From Mycobacterium sp. KBS0706 (GTDB lineage Bacteria > Pseudomonadota > Alphaproteobacteria > DSM-16000 > Inquilinaceae): a DNA stretch of 56,370 nucleotides. Numbering within the stretch: position 1 is the first letter of the stretch; each line of letters begins with the position of its first letter. Below, one piece after another: positions 23,083-29,988 of this stretch. The notes under the pieces were generated by a model. The model worked only from the letters and a program-made list of their open reading frames with translations, was not told the origin of the DNA and ran no database searches. The stretch spans positions 1-56,370 of the forward strand of contig NZ_VCCH02000055.1 in NCBI RefSeq assembly GCF_005938675.2, given 5' to 3'. A program made the translations under genes and the position numbers.

Positions 23083-23125
23083 GCCCACCACTGCTGCGAG
23101 CCCATGGCGAACGATCGAACAACAC

Positions 23126-23155
23126 TTGCGCGGAGACCCTATTTGGGAATAGGTT
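23126..23155 (+). promoter_or_regulatory. Candidate promoter with palindrome, upstream of leader peptide
   Basis: TTGCGC at 23126-23131 and TAGGTT at 23150-23155 are spaced 18 bp and could serve as -35 and -10 elements. Between and over them lies the palindrome CCTATT-TGGG-AATAGG (23138-23153), which could be a repressor site or an early RNA hairpin. It would drive the leader peptide and then the efflux gene. Confidence 0.3.
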
Positions 23156-23175
23156 CATTACGCAGGAGACAGAAA

Positions 23176-23226
23176 ATGCTTCCGTTAAATTTCGTAGTCG
23201 TCGGCGAAAGGTGCATGGTCCGGTAG
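23176..23226 (+). CDS. Leader peptide upstream of MFS efflux gene
   Basis: A 16-codon reading frame, MLPLNFVVVGERCMVR, begins with ATG 7 nt after a strong AGGAG (23164-23168) and ends 25 bp before an intrinsic terminator, itself just ahead of the efflux gene. The layout of strong ribosome-binding site, tiny ORF, terminator and resistance-type gene is that of transcription attenuation. GGTGCATGG (23210-23218), inside the ORF, can pair with CCATGCGCC (23247-23255), which overlaps the 5' arm of the terminator. It contains TTA and AGG codons, rare in this GC-rich genome. Function is inferred. Confidence 0.5.
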   Translation: MLPLNFVVVGERCMVR

Positions 23227-23251
23227 CGGAATCCATCTCCGTTCGCCATGC

Positions 23252-23281
23252 GCCCCCGAACCCTCGTTCGGGGGCTTTTTT
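23252..23281 (+). terminator. Rho-independent terminator / attenuator before MFS gene
   Basis: GCCCCCGAAC (23252-23261), loop CCTC, GTTCGGGGGC (23266-23275), then six T residues: a textbook intrinsic terminator with a 10-bp perfect stem. It lies between the leader peptide and the ATG of the efflux gene at 23300, so it must be read through, or a promoter must lie downstream of it, for that gene to be expressed. Confidence 0.85.
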
Positions 23282-23299
23282 GTTTTCAGAGGGTGACCG

Positions 23300-24499
23300 A
23301 TGCGCAAGGCAAGCAACCCCCCGGCCCTGGCGACACTGATCCTGATGACCGCCACCTCGACGGTGACGCTGAACATGATCGTGCCGTCACTGGCCAACAT
23401 CGCGCTCGATCTCGATGCCGACTACGCCCTGGTCAGCCTCGCCCTCGGCGGCTATCTCGCGGTTACGGCTGCAGTCCAGCTCGGCGTGGGTCCGCTTGCC
23501 GACCGGATCGGCCGGCGTCCGGTGCTGCTTGCGGCGCTTGTGATCTTCACCCTCGCATCGCTTGGCTGCGCGGCAGCCCAGACCGTGTGGATGCTGCTGG
23601 CGTTCCGGATGCTGCAGGCGGCCGTGGTCTCGGGCTGTGTCCTGTCGCTCGCGATCGTTCGCGATATCACCGAGGGGGCCGAGGCCGCGCGGTTGCTGGG
23701 CCGCATCGGCATGGCGATGGCGCTTGCCCCGATGTTGGGGCCGATGCTGGGCAGCGTTCTGGACGCCGCCTTCGGATGGCGCGTGGTCTTCCTGCTGTAT
23801 GCCGCGGCCGGAGCAGGGCTCTTCTGCCTGGCATGGTCGGATCTGGGCGAAACCCTCCGGCGCCCGGCTGGCGAGGGACATGACGGCAAGCGCCTGACCG
23901 CGCTGCTGCGCGAGCCGGTGTTCTGGTGCTATGCGCTGTGCACAGCCTTCTCGACGGGCGCCTTCTACATCTTTCTGGCCGGAGCGCCCCTTGTCGCCGC
24001 CGTCATTTTCGGGATCGGCACGGCAGAGCTGGGGGTGTTCGTCGGCAGCATCACCGCTGGCTTCATGACCGGCAGCTGGCTGGCAAGCCGTCTGGTCGAC
24101 CGGCATCCGCCGGCAACGGTCATGCTGACGGGCCGGATCCTGGCCTGCCTGGGTCTTCTCCTTGGCCTCGCGGTGATCGCGATGGGCCATCTGACCCCGG
24201 CAATGTTTTTCGGATGCACCATCTTTGTCGGGCTGGGCAACGGCATGACAACGCCGAACAGCAATGCCGGAGCGATGTCGGTGCAGCCCCGGCTGGCGGG
24301 AAGCGCGGCCGGCATCACCGGCGCGCTGACCGTCTCGGGCGGCGCGTTGATGACGACGCTGACCGGCCTCGCATTGTCCGGCAAGCCATCGCCCATGCTG
24401 TTGCTGGGGCTGATGCTGCTGGCCTGCTTCATCGGCCTGCTGGCCGCTGCCGCGGCCATCCGACTCAGCAAGGGAGTGTCCCGCGTTCAGCCGACATAG
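23300..24499 (+). CDS. MFS drug efflux transporter, Bcr/CflA-like
   Basis: A 399-residue inner-membrane protein with about 12 hydrophobic segments. The N-terminal SLALGGYLAVTAAVQLGVGPLADRIGRRPVLL holds the MFS motif A between helices 2 and 3, and DAAFGWRVVFLLYA near residue 155 is typical of the Bcr/CflA proton-antiport family (bicyclomycin, chloramphenicol/florfenicol exporters). The substrate is unknown. Expression is probably set by the leader peptide and terminator directly upstream. Codon use is slightly less GC-biased than neighbours, compatible with later acquisition. Confidence 0.88.
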   Translation: MRKASNPPALATLILMTATSTVTLNMIVPSLANIALDLDADYALVSLALGGYLAVTAAVQLGVGPLADRIGRRPVLLAALVIFTLASLGCAAAQTVWMLLAFRMLQAAVVSGCVLSLAIVRDITEGAEAARLLGRIGMAMALAPMLGPMLGSVLDAAFGWRVVFLLYAAAGAGLFCLAWSDLGETLRRPAGEGHDGKRLTALLREPVFWCYALCTAFSTGAFYIFLAGAPLVAAVIFGIGTAELGVFVGSITAGFMTGSWLASRLVDRHPPATVMLTGRILACLGLLLGLAVIAMGHLTPAMFFGCTIFVGLGNGMTTPNSNAGAMSVQPRLAGSAAGITGALTVSGGALMTTLTGLALSGKPSPMLLLGLMLLACFIGLLAAAAAIRLSKGVSRVQPT

Positions 24500-24593
24500 C
24501 GGCAAACCGGTCTGCTCGCTGATGACGGTTCCGTTGCATTTTTCGACATGACCTCCTGCCTTGGGCTTATTCTCCTCTCGGGGAGGATCGCGC

Positions 24594-25121
24594 ATGGCTT
24601 CGGATCTGTTCGATCGCCAGATGGCGATGTACACCAGCTTCCACCGCGACGGCCGCAACCGGCTGACCCATTTCTTCGGCATCCCGGCGATCATCCTGGC
24701 GGTGCTGGTCGCCCTGGCGACGGTACCGCTCGGAACCATCGGCGGCTGGCCGGCGACCCTGGCCGACCTCGTCGCGCTCCTGATCTGGCTGCTGTGGATC
24801 GCGCTCGACCTCGGGCTCGGCCTGGCCATGGCGGTGGTGGTGATCCCGGGGCTGATCATCGCCCATGCCGTGGCCAGCGGCGGCTCGGACTGGATCACAT
24901 GGACCGTCGCCGGCGCGCTGTTCGTCGGCGGCTGGGCGCTGCAGCTGGTCGGCCACGCTTATGAGGGCAAGCGGCCGGCCTTCCTGTCCAACCTGTTCCA
25001 GTTGCTGATCGGCCCGATGTTCCTGATGGCCGAGACCGCCTTCGCCCTCGGCCTGCGGACCGGCCTGAAGCACCGGGTCGAGACCGCGGCGGACGCCTAT
25101 TTCTCCAGGGCCGGGCGATAG
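24594..25121 (+). CDS. Mpo1/DUF962-like membrane protein
   Basis: A 175-residue protein with the DUF962 opening (FDRQMAMYTSFHRDGRNRLTHFFGIPAIILAVLVAL) followed by several hydrophobic segments and the conserved LQLVGHAYEGKRPAFLSNLFQLLIGPMFLMAE. The yeast relative Mpo1 is an Fe(II) dioxygenase of 2-hydroxy fatty acid alpha-oxidation; two His positions (in FHRDGRNRLTH and VGHAYEG) are kept here. GGAGG just upstream supports the ATG. Its 3' end overlaps the convergent secreted-protein gene by 25 bp. Confidence 0.82.
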   Translation: MASDLFDRQMAMYTSFHRDGRNRLTHFFGIPAIILAVLVALATVPLGTIGGWPATLADLVALLIWLLWIALDLGLGLAMAVVVIPGLIIAHAVASGGSDWITWTVAGALFVGGWALQLVGHAYEGKRPAFLSNLFQLLIGPMFLMAETAFALGLRTGLKHRVETAADAYFSRAGR

Positions 25122-25879
25122 ACGCCGATGTCGGTGACCAGCAGCTCGTGGGACAGGTCGGCGCGGATGCGCTGGCCGAGATCGCCCTTGGCCGCCAGCG
25201 CCGCGCCGTAGGTCGAATCCAGCGCCCGGCAGACCTCGCCGGGCTTCGCGTCCGGCAGCTCGTCCGCTGCCAGCACAGACCACGCCTTGATGTCGGTTCC
25301 CAGCTTTCGGGCAGCCGTCGCGAAATCGACATAGTCGTCATCCTGCATCACCCGCGCCGGAACCGGCCGGTCCCGGCCATCGGCGATCGCGGTCAGGATG
25401 CGGTGCAGGCGCGTGACGAACAGCAGGCCGATCTCCGGCGTCGGCGCCGCCATCGCCGCGCCGCCGGACACCAGGGCCTTGCACAGATCCTCATGGCCTT
25501 GGCCGAGCGCGCGGACGATGTCGCCCTGCGCCGCGATCACGGCGGACAGGTCGGCATCCGGCGCCGACAGGATCCTGTCGCCGTCCCGCGCCTGGATCGC
25601 GACGAAGATCTTGGCCACCGCAGCCTTCACCTCGGCCGGCGGCCGCTGCGCCTTGTAGGCGGCGAGGGCCGTGCCCATCAGCGCGTCCAGGTCGGCGGGA
25701 AACCGTTCGGACAGCAGTTCGATCAGGTCGGGCGCGCCGGGGCCGGCCTCCGCATAGCCCTGGCGCATCGATTGCAGCAGCTTGGCGCGCAGTGCGGCGT
25801 CATCCTCGGCGTGCCCGGCGCCGACGATCGACAGCAGCACCAGCAGCGCTGCCGCGATCCCGGTGAAAATCCGCCCCAT
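25097..25879 (-). CDS. Secreted protein of unknown function
   Basis: A 260-residue protein with a clear Sec signal peptide (MGRIFTGIAAALLVLLSIVGAGHA, cut before EDDA). The mature part is mostly helical (LRAKLLQSMRQGYAEAG, LIELLSERFPADLDALMGTALAAYKAQ, AVAKIFVAIQARDGDRIL) and has two cysteines (in DLCKAL and EVCRAL) that could form a disulfide. I recognise no family. It follows a GFA-protein gene on the same strand. Confidence 0.75.
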   Translation of the reverse strand: MGRIFTGIAAALLVLLSIVGAGHAEDDAALRAKLLQSMRQGYAEAGPGAPDLIELLSERFPADLDALMGTALAAYKAQRPPAEVKAAVAKIFVAIQARDGDRILSAPDADLSAVIAAQGDIVRALGQGHEDLCKALVSGGAAMAAPTPEIGLLFVTRLHRILTAIADGRDRPVPARVMQDDDYVDFATAARKLGTDIKAWSVLAADELPDAKPGEVCRALDSTYGAALAAKGDLGQRIRADLSHELLVTDIGVYRPALEK

Positions 25880-25900
25880 GTCCCCTCCCTTTGCGAGCGC

Positions 25901-26260
25901 TCAATCCAGATAGGTCCAGCTATCGGCGCCGTCGAATCGCCGAACCGGCACGCCCTCGATCTCGGCCGGGTCGAGCAGCCGGACATTGATCGCCACCCGT
26001 GCCGGATCCCCGGCCGGCAGCCCCTCCCAATGGGTGACGCAGCCGCAGGTCGGGCAGTGATGGAGCGCCAGGGTGCGGTCGCCCTGGATATAGGGGATCG
26101 TGGTGCCGGCGCCCTGCACGATGGCCAGCTGGTCGCGCGGGTAATAGGCCCACAGCGTGCCGAGGCGGCGGCAGATCGAGCAGTTGCAGGAGGTCAGCCG
26201 CTGCGGCCGCTCCGCGACCTGCAGCCGGACGGCGCCGCAATGGCAGGAGGCTTCGATCAT
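25901..26260 (-). CDS. GFA / CENP-V-domain zinc protein
   Basis: A 119-residue protein with the zinc-binding GFA pattern: EASCHCGAVRLQV near residues 3-15, CNCSICRRLGTLWAYYP, then HHCPTCGCVTHWEG. These cysteines form the two zinc sites of the family, whose founder is a glutathione-dependent formaldehyde-activating enzyme; most members have other, unknown roles. GAGG 6 nt upstream sets the ATG at 26260. Confidence 0.88.
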   Translation of the reverse strand: MIEASCHCGAVRLQVAERPQRLTSCNCSICRRLGTLWAYYPRDQLAIVQGAGTTIPYIQGDRTLALHHCPTCGCVTHWEGLPAGDPARVAINVRLLDPAEIEGVPVRRFDGADSWTYLD

Positions 26261-26320
26261 CAGGTCCTCACGGGTCGGCTCGGATGCCGGGATGATCCGC
26301 TCGCCGCGCCCGGGCCGCAA

Positions 26321-26920
26321 CTACGGCCCGACCACGCCCGGCACCTCGGCGCCGCTGGCGCAGGAGTCCAGGCCCTGGATGGCCTGCCAGAGATTGCCGG
26401 CCGCGATGCTCAGCGTCTCGTCCGGCACCGGCTTGCCGCCGCGGATCGCGGTGAAGCGCAGCGTCGCATCGTCGGCGTCGAGCGCCTCCTTCAGCGCCGG
26501 CGTCTCCTCCAGCGTGAAGCGCCACGTCGGGAAGCCCGGCGATGCGACCGGTACTGCTACAGCCTGGCCTGCGAGGTCCAGCTGCGCCGTACCGTCGGGA
26601 TCGAAGCGGCGCCCAGTGAAACCGAGCACCGGGGCCGAGACGATGATCTCGATCCGGCCGCGATCGTCCCGCCGAATCCAGCTGACCTGGACCTTCTTCT
26701 GGCCGCTCCGCAGGAAGCAGACATTGCCGGGCAGCCGGTACAGCACCGGGCCGCCAGCTTCGGGCGCGTAGTCGATCAGCTTCTCGGCATGGGGCACGGT
26801 GGCCAGGTTGCGAAGCGCCGAGAGGGCATCCGCGATCGCGCCGGGAACCCCCGGCACGGGGGCGCTGATTCCCAGGAACAGGGACATGATGACCCAATGC
26901 CAGATCGAGAACGCGCCCAT
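26321..26920 (-). CDS. Membrane-anchored or secreted protein of unknown function
   Basis: A 199-residue product whose first 20 residues (MGAFSIWHWVIMSLFLGISA) closely resemble the TatA/SHOCT-type N-terminal helix and probably anchor or export the protein. The rest is beta-rich (VCFLRSGQKKVQVSWIRRDD, GRIEIIVSAPVLGFTGRRF, WRFTLEETPALKEAL) with two cysteines. I recognise no domain. It has core-like codon use and precedes the GFA gene on the same strand. Confidence 0.65.
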   Translation of the reverse strand: MGAFSIWHWVIMSLFLGISAPVPGVPGAIADALSALRNLATVPHAEKLIDYAPEAGGPVLYRLPGNVCFLRSGQKKVQVSWIRRDDRGRIEIIVSAPVLGFTGRRFDPDGTAQLDLAGQAVAVPVASPGFPTWRFTLEETPALKEALDADDATLRFTAIRGGKPVPDETLSIAAGNLWQAIQGLDSCASGAEVPGVVGP

Positions 26921-27038
26921 GGAGTCCTCCCGCCCGCGGGCCGGCAGGATTTCACGGACGCGTCCCGCAACTCAAGCGTCCGGGCGCCGCATCTGTCTGG
27001 CTTGCGCTGAGTGCGGAGTGCAGCTCCCAATTCCTCAT

Positions 27039-27074
27039 CGTCATGGCCACGGCGCTCCGCGCCTCGCCATGACG
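27039..27074. repeat. Palindromic intergenic repeat (CGTCATGGC type)
   Basis: CGTCATGGCCACGGCGC and GCGCCTCGCCATGACG form a near-perfect hairpin, followed on the plus strand by TTTTT after one base. It belongs to the same family as 54682-54767 and 37467-37508. It lies between two minus-strand genes. Confidence 0.7.
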
Positions 27075-27114
27075 ATTTTTCTTGAGCGGCATGAGCGCTC
27101 CGAAAGGATCGGAC

Positions 27115-27834
27115 TTAACCTTCGCCGAGCGCCGCCTTCTGGATCGCCGCCAGCTCGGCCGTGCCCTGCTCGGCCAGCACCAGCAGCGCCTCGAACTCGG
27201 CCCGGGTGAACGGGGTCTGCTCCGCCGTCGCCTGCACCTCGACCAGACCGCCCTTGCCGGTGATGACGAAGTTGGCGTCGGCCTGGGCGCTCGAATCCTC
27301 GGCGTAGTCCAGGTCCAGCACCGCCTGGCCCTGATGCAGGCCGCAGGAGATCGCGGCGACGCTGTCGGTCAGCGGCAGCGCCTTGATCTTGCGGATCTGC
27401 ACCAGGTGGCGCAGCGCCAGCACCAGCGCGACATAGCCGCCGGTGATCGCGGCGGTGCGGGTGCCGCCATCGGCCTGCAGCACGTCGCAATCGACCTTGA
27501 TCTGGATCTCGCCCAGCGCCTTCAGGTCGGTGACGGCGCGCAGCGACCGGCCGATTAGGCGCTGGATCTCCTGGGTTCGCCCGGTCTGCTTGCCGCGGGC
27601 GGCCTCGCGGTCGGTGCGCTGGTCGGTGGCGCGCGGCAGCATGCCGTATTCCGCCGTGACCCAGCCCTTGCCGCCGTTCTTCAGCCAGGACGGCACGCGA
27701 TCATCGACCGAGGCGGTGCACAGCACATGGGTGTCGCCGAACTTCACCAGGCACGAGCCCTCGGCGTATTTGTTGACGTCGGTCTCGAGGCGGATGGCGC
27801 GCAGGGCGTCGAAGGCGCGTCCGGACGGTCGCAT
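27115..27834 (-). CDS. rph: Ribonuclease PH
   Basis: A 239-residue phosphorolytic 3'-5' exoribonuclease that trims tRNA 3' ends. Family motifs are complete: MRPSGRAFDALRAIRLE at the start, GSCLVKFGDTHVLCTASVDDRVPSWLK, GWVTAEYGMLPRAT, RTQEIQRLIGRSLRAV, DCDVLQADGGTRTAAITGGYVAL and LDYAEDSSAQADANFVITG. It is divergent from hrcA across 114 bp, the usual arrangement in alphaproteobacteria. Confidence 0.96.
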   Translation of the reverse strand: MRPSGRAFDALRAIRLETDVNKYAEGSCLVKFGDTHVLCTASVDDRVPSWLKNGGKGWVTAEYGMLPRATDQRTDREAARGKQTGRTQEIQRLIGRSLRAVTDLKALGEIQIKVDCDVLQADGGTRTAAITGGYVALVLALRHLVQIRKIKALPLTDSVAAISCGLHQGQAVLDLDYAEDSSAQADANFVITGKGGLVEVQATAEQTPFTRAEFEALLVLAEQGTAELAAIQKAALGEG

Positions 27835-27906
27835 GGGGTCGCTTTCTGTTCTCGGCGAGGGACGCGCACGCTATCCTCGGGCGTCCTGCCCGTAAAGCCC
27901 GGCACG

Positions 27907-27933
27907 TTGATTCGGGTCGAACGGCCCCTACAT
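27907..27933 (+). promoter_or_regulatory. Sigma-32-like heat-shock promoter of hrcA-grpE
   Basis: TTGAT at 27907-27911 followed after 13 bp by CCCCTACAT at 27925-27933 resembles the RpoH consensus (CTTGAA, 13-17 bp, CCCCATNT). It lies 15 bp upstream of the hrcA start, which is short for a leader but workable. No CIRCE element (TTAGCACTC-N9-GAGTGCTAA) is visible in the rph-hrcA gap. Confidence 0.4.
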
Positions 27934-27948
27934 AGCGTGGCGACGGCC

Positions 27949-29049
27949 ATGAGCATGCTGAACGAACTCTCGACCCGATCCGGCGGCCAGGCATTCCGGG
28001 ACCTCGACGAGCGCTCGCGGGAGATCTTCCGCCAGATCGTCGACGCCTATGTCCAGTCCGGGGAGCCGGTGGGCAGCCGCACCCTGTCGCGCCGGCTCGG
28101 CATGTCGCTGTCGCCGGCGACGATCCGCAACGTCATGGCGGATCTCGAGGATGCCGGCCTGCTCTTCGCCCCGCACACCTCGGCCGGGCGGATGCCGACC
28201 GATGCGGGCCTGCGCCTGTTCGTGCACGGGCTGATGCAACTCGGCGATGTCGGCGAGAGCGAGCGGGCCTCGATCGATGCGATGTGCGCCCAGGCCGGGC
28301 GCGGCGTCTCCGAGATGCTGGAGGAGGCGACCTCGGCCCTCTCCGGCCTGTCCGCCTGCGCCGGCCTCGTCCTGGCGCCGAAGACCGACCGGCCGCTGAA
28401 GCATATCGAGTTCGTCAACCTGTCGCCGGGCCGCGCCCTGGTGGTGCTGGTCACCGAGGACGGCATGGTCGAGAACCGGGTGCTCGAGGTGCCGCTCGGC
28501 CTGCCGGCCTCGACCTTCGTCCACGTCACCAATTATCTCAACGCCCGCATCGTCGGCCGCACCATCGGCGAGACCCGGACCGAGGTGCTGGGCGAGATCG
28601 AGTCGCAGAAGAGCCAGCTCGACAGCCTCGCGGCCAAGGTGGTCGCGGCCGGCCTCGCCACCTGGAGCGGCGGCGGGGGGGGCACGCTGATCGTCAAGGG
28701 CCAGTCGCGCCTGCTCAACGACGTCACCGCGCTGGACGACCTGGAGCGCATCCGCGGCCTGTTCCAGGCGCTGGAGACCAAGGAGGCGATGCTGCGGATG
28801 CTCGACGCGGCCAATGCCGCCGAGGGCGTGCAGATCTTCATCGGCGCCGAGAACGGGCTGTTCAGCCACACTGGCTGCTCGATGATCATCGCTCCGTACA
28901 AGGGCGGCGACCAGCGCGTGGTCGGCGCCGTCGGCGTGATCGGGCCGACCCGGCTGAACTATGCGCGCATTATCCCGATGGTGGATTACACCGCGAAGAT
29001 GATAGGCCGTCTCCTCAGAACCAACGAGACCACGAACCAGGTAGCATGA
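27949..29049 (+). CDS. hrcA: Heat-inducible transcription repressor HrcA
   Basis: A 366-residue repressor of groE-type heat-shock genes that binds CIRCE operators with help from GroEL. The N-terminal winged helix (REIFRQIVDAYVQSGEPVGSRTLSRRLGMSLSPATIRNVMADLEDAGLL, then PHTSAGRMPTDAGLR) is canonical, as is the C-terminal ligand-like domain (IFIGAENGLFSHTGCSMIIAPYKGG, IGPTRLNYARIIPMVDY). The stop codon overlaps the grpE start. No CIRCE lies upstream in this window, so its targets are elsewhere. Confidence 0.95.
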   Translation: MSMLNELSTRSGGQAFRDLDERSREIFRQIVDAYVQSGEPVGSRTLSRRLGMSLSPATIRNVMADLEDAGLLFAPHTSAGRMPTDAGLRLFVHGLMQLGDVGESERASIDAMCAQAGRGVSEMLEEATSALSGLSACAGLVLAPKTDRPLKHIEFVNLSPGRALVVLVTEDGMVENRVLEVPLGLPASTFVHVTNYLNARIVGRTIGETRTEVLGEIESQKSQLDSLAAKVVAAGLATWSGGGGGTLIVKGQSRLLNDVTALDDLERIRGLFQALETKEAMLRMLDAANAAEGVQIFIGAENGLFSHTGCSMIIAPYKGGDQRVVGAVGVIGPTRLNYARIIPMVDYTAKMIGRLLRTNETTNQVA

Positions 29050-29657
29050 TGCACAACAAGACGATGTCCGCCGAGCCCCGCCCCGACGCGACGGAGCCGG
29101 AGACCGGGGCCGCCGGGCCCGAGGTCGAGGGTGTCGCCGAATCCGAGACCGCTGGGGTCACCGACGATGCGGCGCTGGCCGGTGCGCTCGAGCGCATCGC
29201 CGAGCTCGAGGCCGAGACCGGCAAGCTGAAGGACCAGGCGCTGCGCGCTTTGGCCGAGACCGAGAACATCCGCCGCCGGTCCGAGCGCGAGCGCGAGGAC
29301 ACGGCCAAATACGCCATCTCCGGCTTCGCCAAGTCGCTGCTCGACGCCGCCGACAACCTGCGCCGCGCCATCGACGCGGTGCCGGCCGGGGCGGTCGAGG
29401 CGGATGCGGCGCTGAAGACCCTGGTCGACGGCGTCGCCGCCACCGAGCGCCAGTTGCTCGCCGCCTTCGAGCGCCACGGCGTGACCCGGATCGAGCCGGT
29501 CGGCGAGACCTTCGACCCGAACTTCCACCAGGCCATGTTCGAGCTGCCGGGCACCGGCAAGCCGGCCGGCACCATCGTCCAGGTGATGCAGCCCGGCTAT
29601 GTGCTGCAGGGCCGGCTGCTGCGCCCGGCCATGGTCGGCGTGGCCCGGGCTGAATGA
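29046..29657 (+). CDS. grpE: Nucleotide exchange factor GrpE
   Basis: A 203-residue DnaK cofactor that drives ADP release. After a disordered acidic N-terminus comes the long coiled-coil helix (LERIAELEAETGKLKDQALRALAETENIRRRSERERED) and the beta-wing domain (GVTRIEPVGETFDPNFHQAMFEL, IVQVMQPGYVLQGRLLRPAMVGVA). The start ATGATG overlaps the hrcA stop codon. It is co-transcribed with hrcA and the small lipoprotein gene that follows. Confidence 0.96.
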   Translation: MMHNKTMSAEPRPDATEPETGAAGPEVEGVAESETAGVTDDAALAGALERIAELEAETGKLKDQALRALAETENIRRRSEREREDTAKYAISGFAKSLLDAADNLRRAIDAVPAGAVEADAALKTLVDGVAATERQLLAAFERHGVTRIEPVGETFDPNFHQAMFELPGTGKPAGTIVQVMQPGYVLQGRLLRPAMVGVARAE

Positions 29658-29785
29658 TGCGTCGGCTCGGCCTTGTCGCGCTGCTGCTGGCGGTGGCGGT
29701 CGGTGCCGCCGCCTGCGAACGGTCGGAAAAGCCGGCCAAGGGCGTCTATATGGGCGCCGGCGCCGGCGTGTCCATATCGTCCTGA
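29654..29785 (+). CDS. Very small lipoprotein (about 43 aa)
   Basis: Overlapping the grpE stop codon (TGA inside GAATGATG) is a 43-codon frame: MMRRLGLVALLLAVAVGAAAC, then ERSEKPAKGVYMGAGAGVSISS. It has a charged start, a hydrophobic stretch and a lipobox-like GAAAC, so the mature peptide would be only about 23 residues. Overlap with grpE suggests translational coupling. Function is unknown. Confidence 0.55.
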   Translation: MMRRLGLVALLLAVAVGAAACERSEKPAKGVYMGAGAGVSISS

Positions 29786-29805
29786 GGCATCAGGAGGCAC
29801 TCTCG

Positions 29806-29878
29806 TAGGTTGGGCTCGCCCATGGGGCGAACCCAACATCTCACCGCTGCACCAGGTTGGGTTCGCGATCCCAACCTA
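29806..29878. repeat. Inverted intergenic repeat (TAGGTTGGG type)
   Basis: TAGGTTGGG at 29806-29814 is mirrored by CCCAACCTA at 29870-29878, and an inner hairpin pairs GTTGGGCTCGCCC (29809-29821) with GGGCGAACCCAAC (29825-29837). It is a self-contained palindromic element in the grpE-phoR gap and looks like a mobile miniature repeat. Confidence 0.65.
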
Positions 29879-29988
29879 TGATGTCGATCGCGGGTTGGGC
29901 GACACGAAACCGTCATTGAGCGCAGGTAGCCTCGCCGTCCCCCGCGGGATCGCGGTATTCTGGGGCTCGCTGTTCGAGGCGCGTGTGC

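Noticed and set aside
27835..27948. CIRCE element in the rph-hrcA gap
   Set aside because: No TTAGCACTC-N9-GAGTGCTAA or close variant is present.
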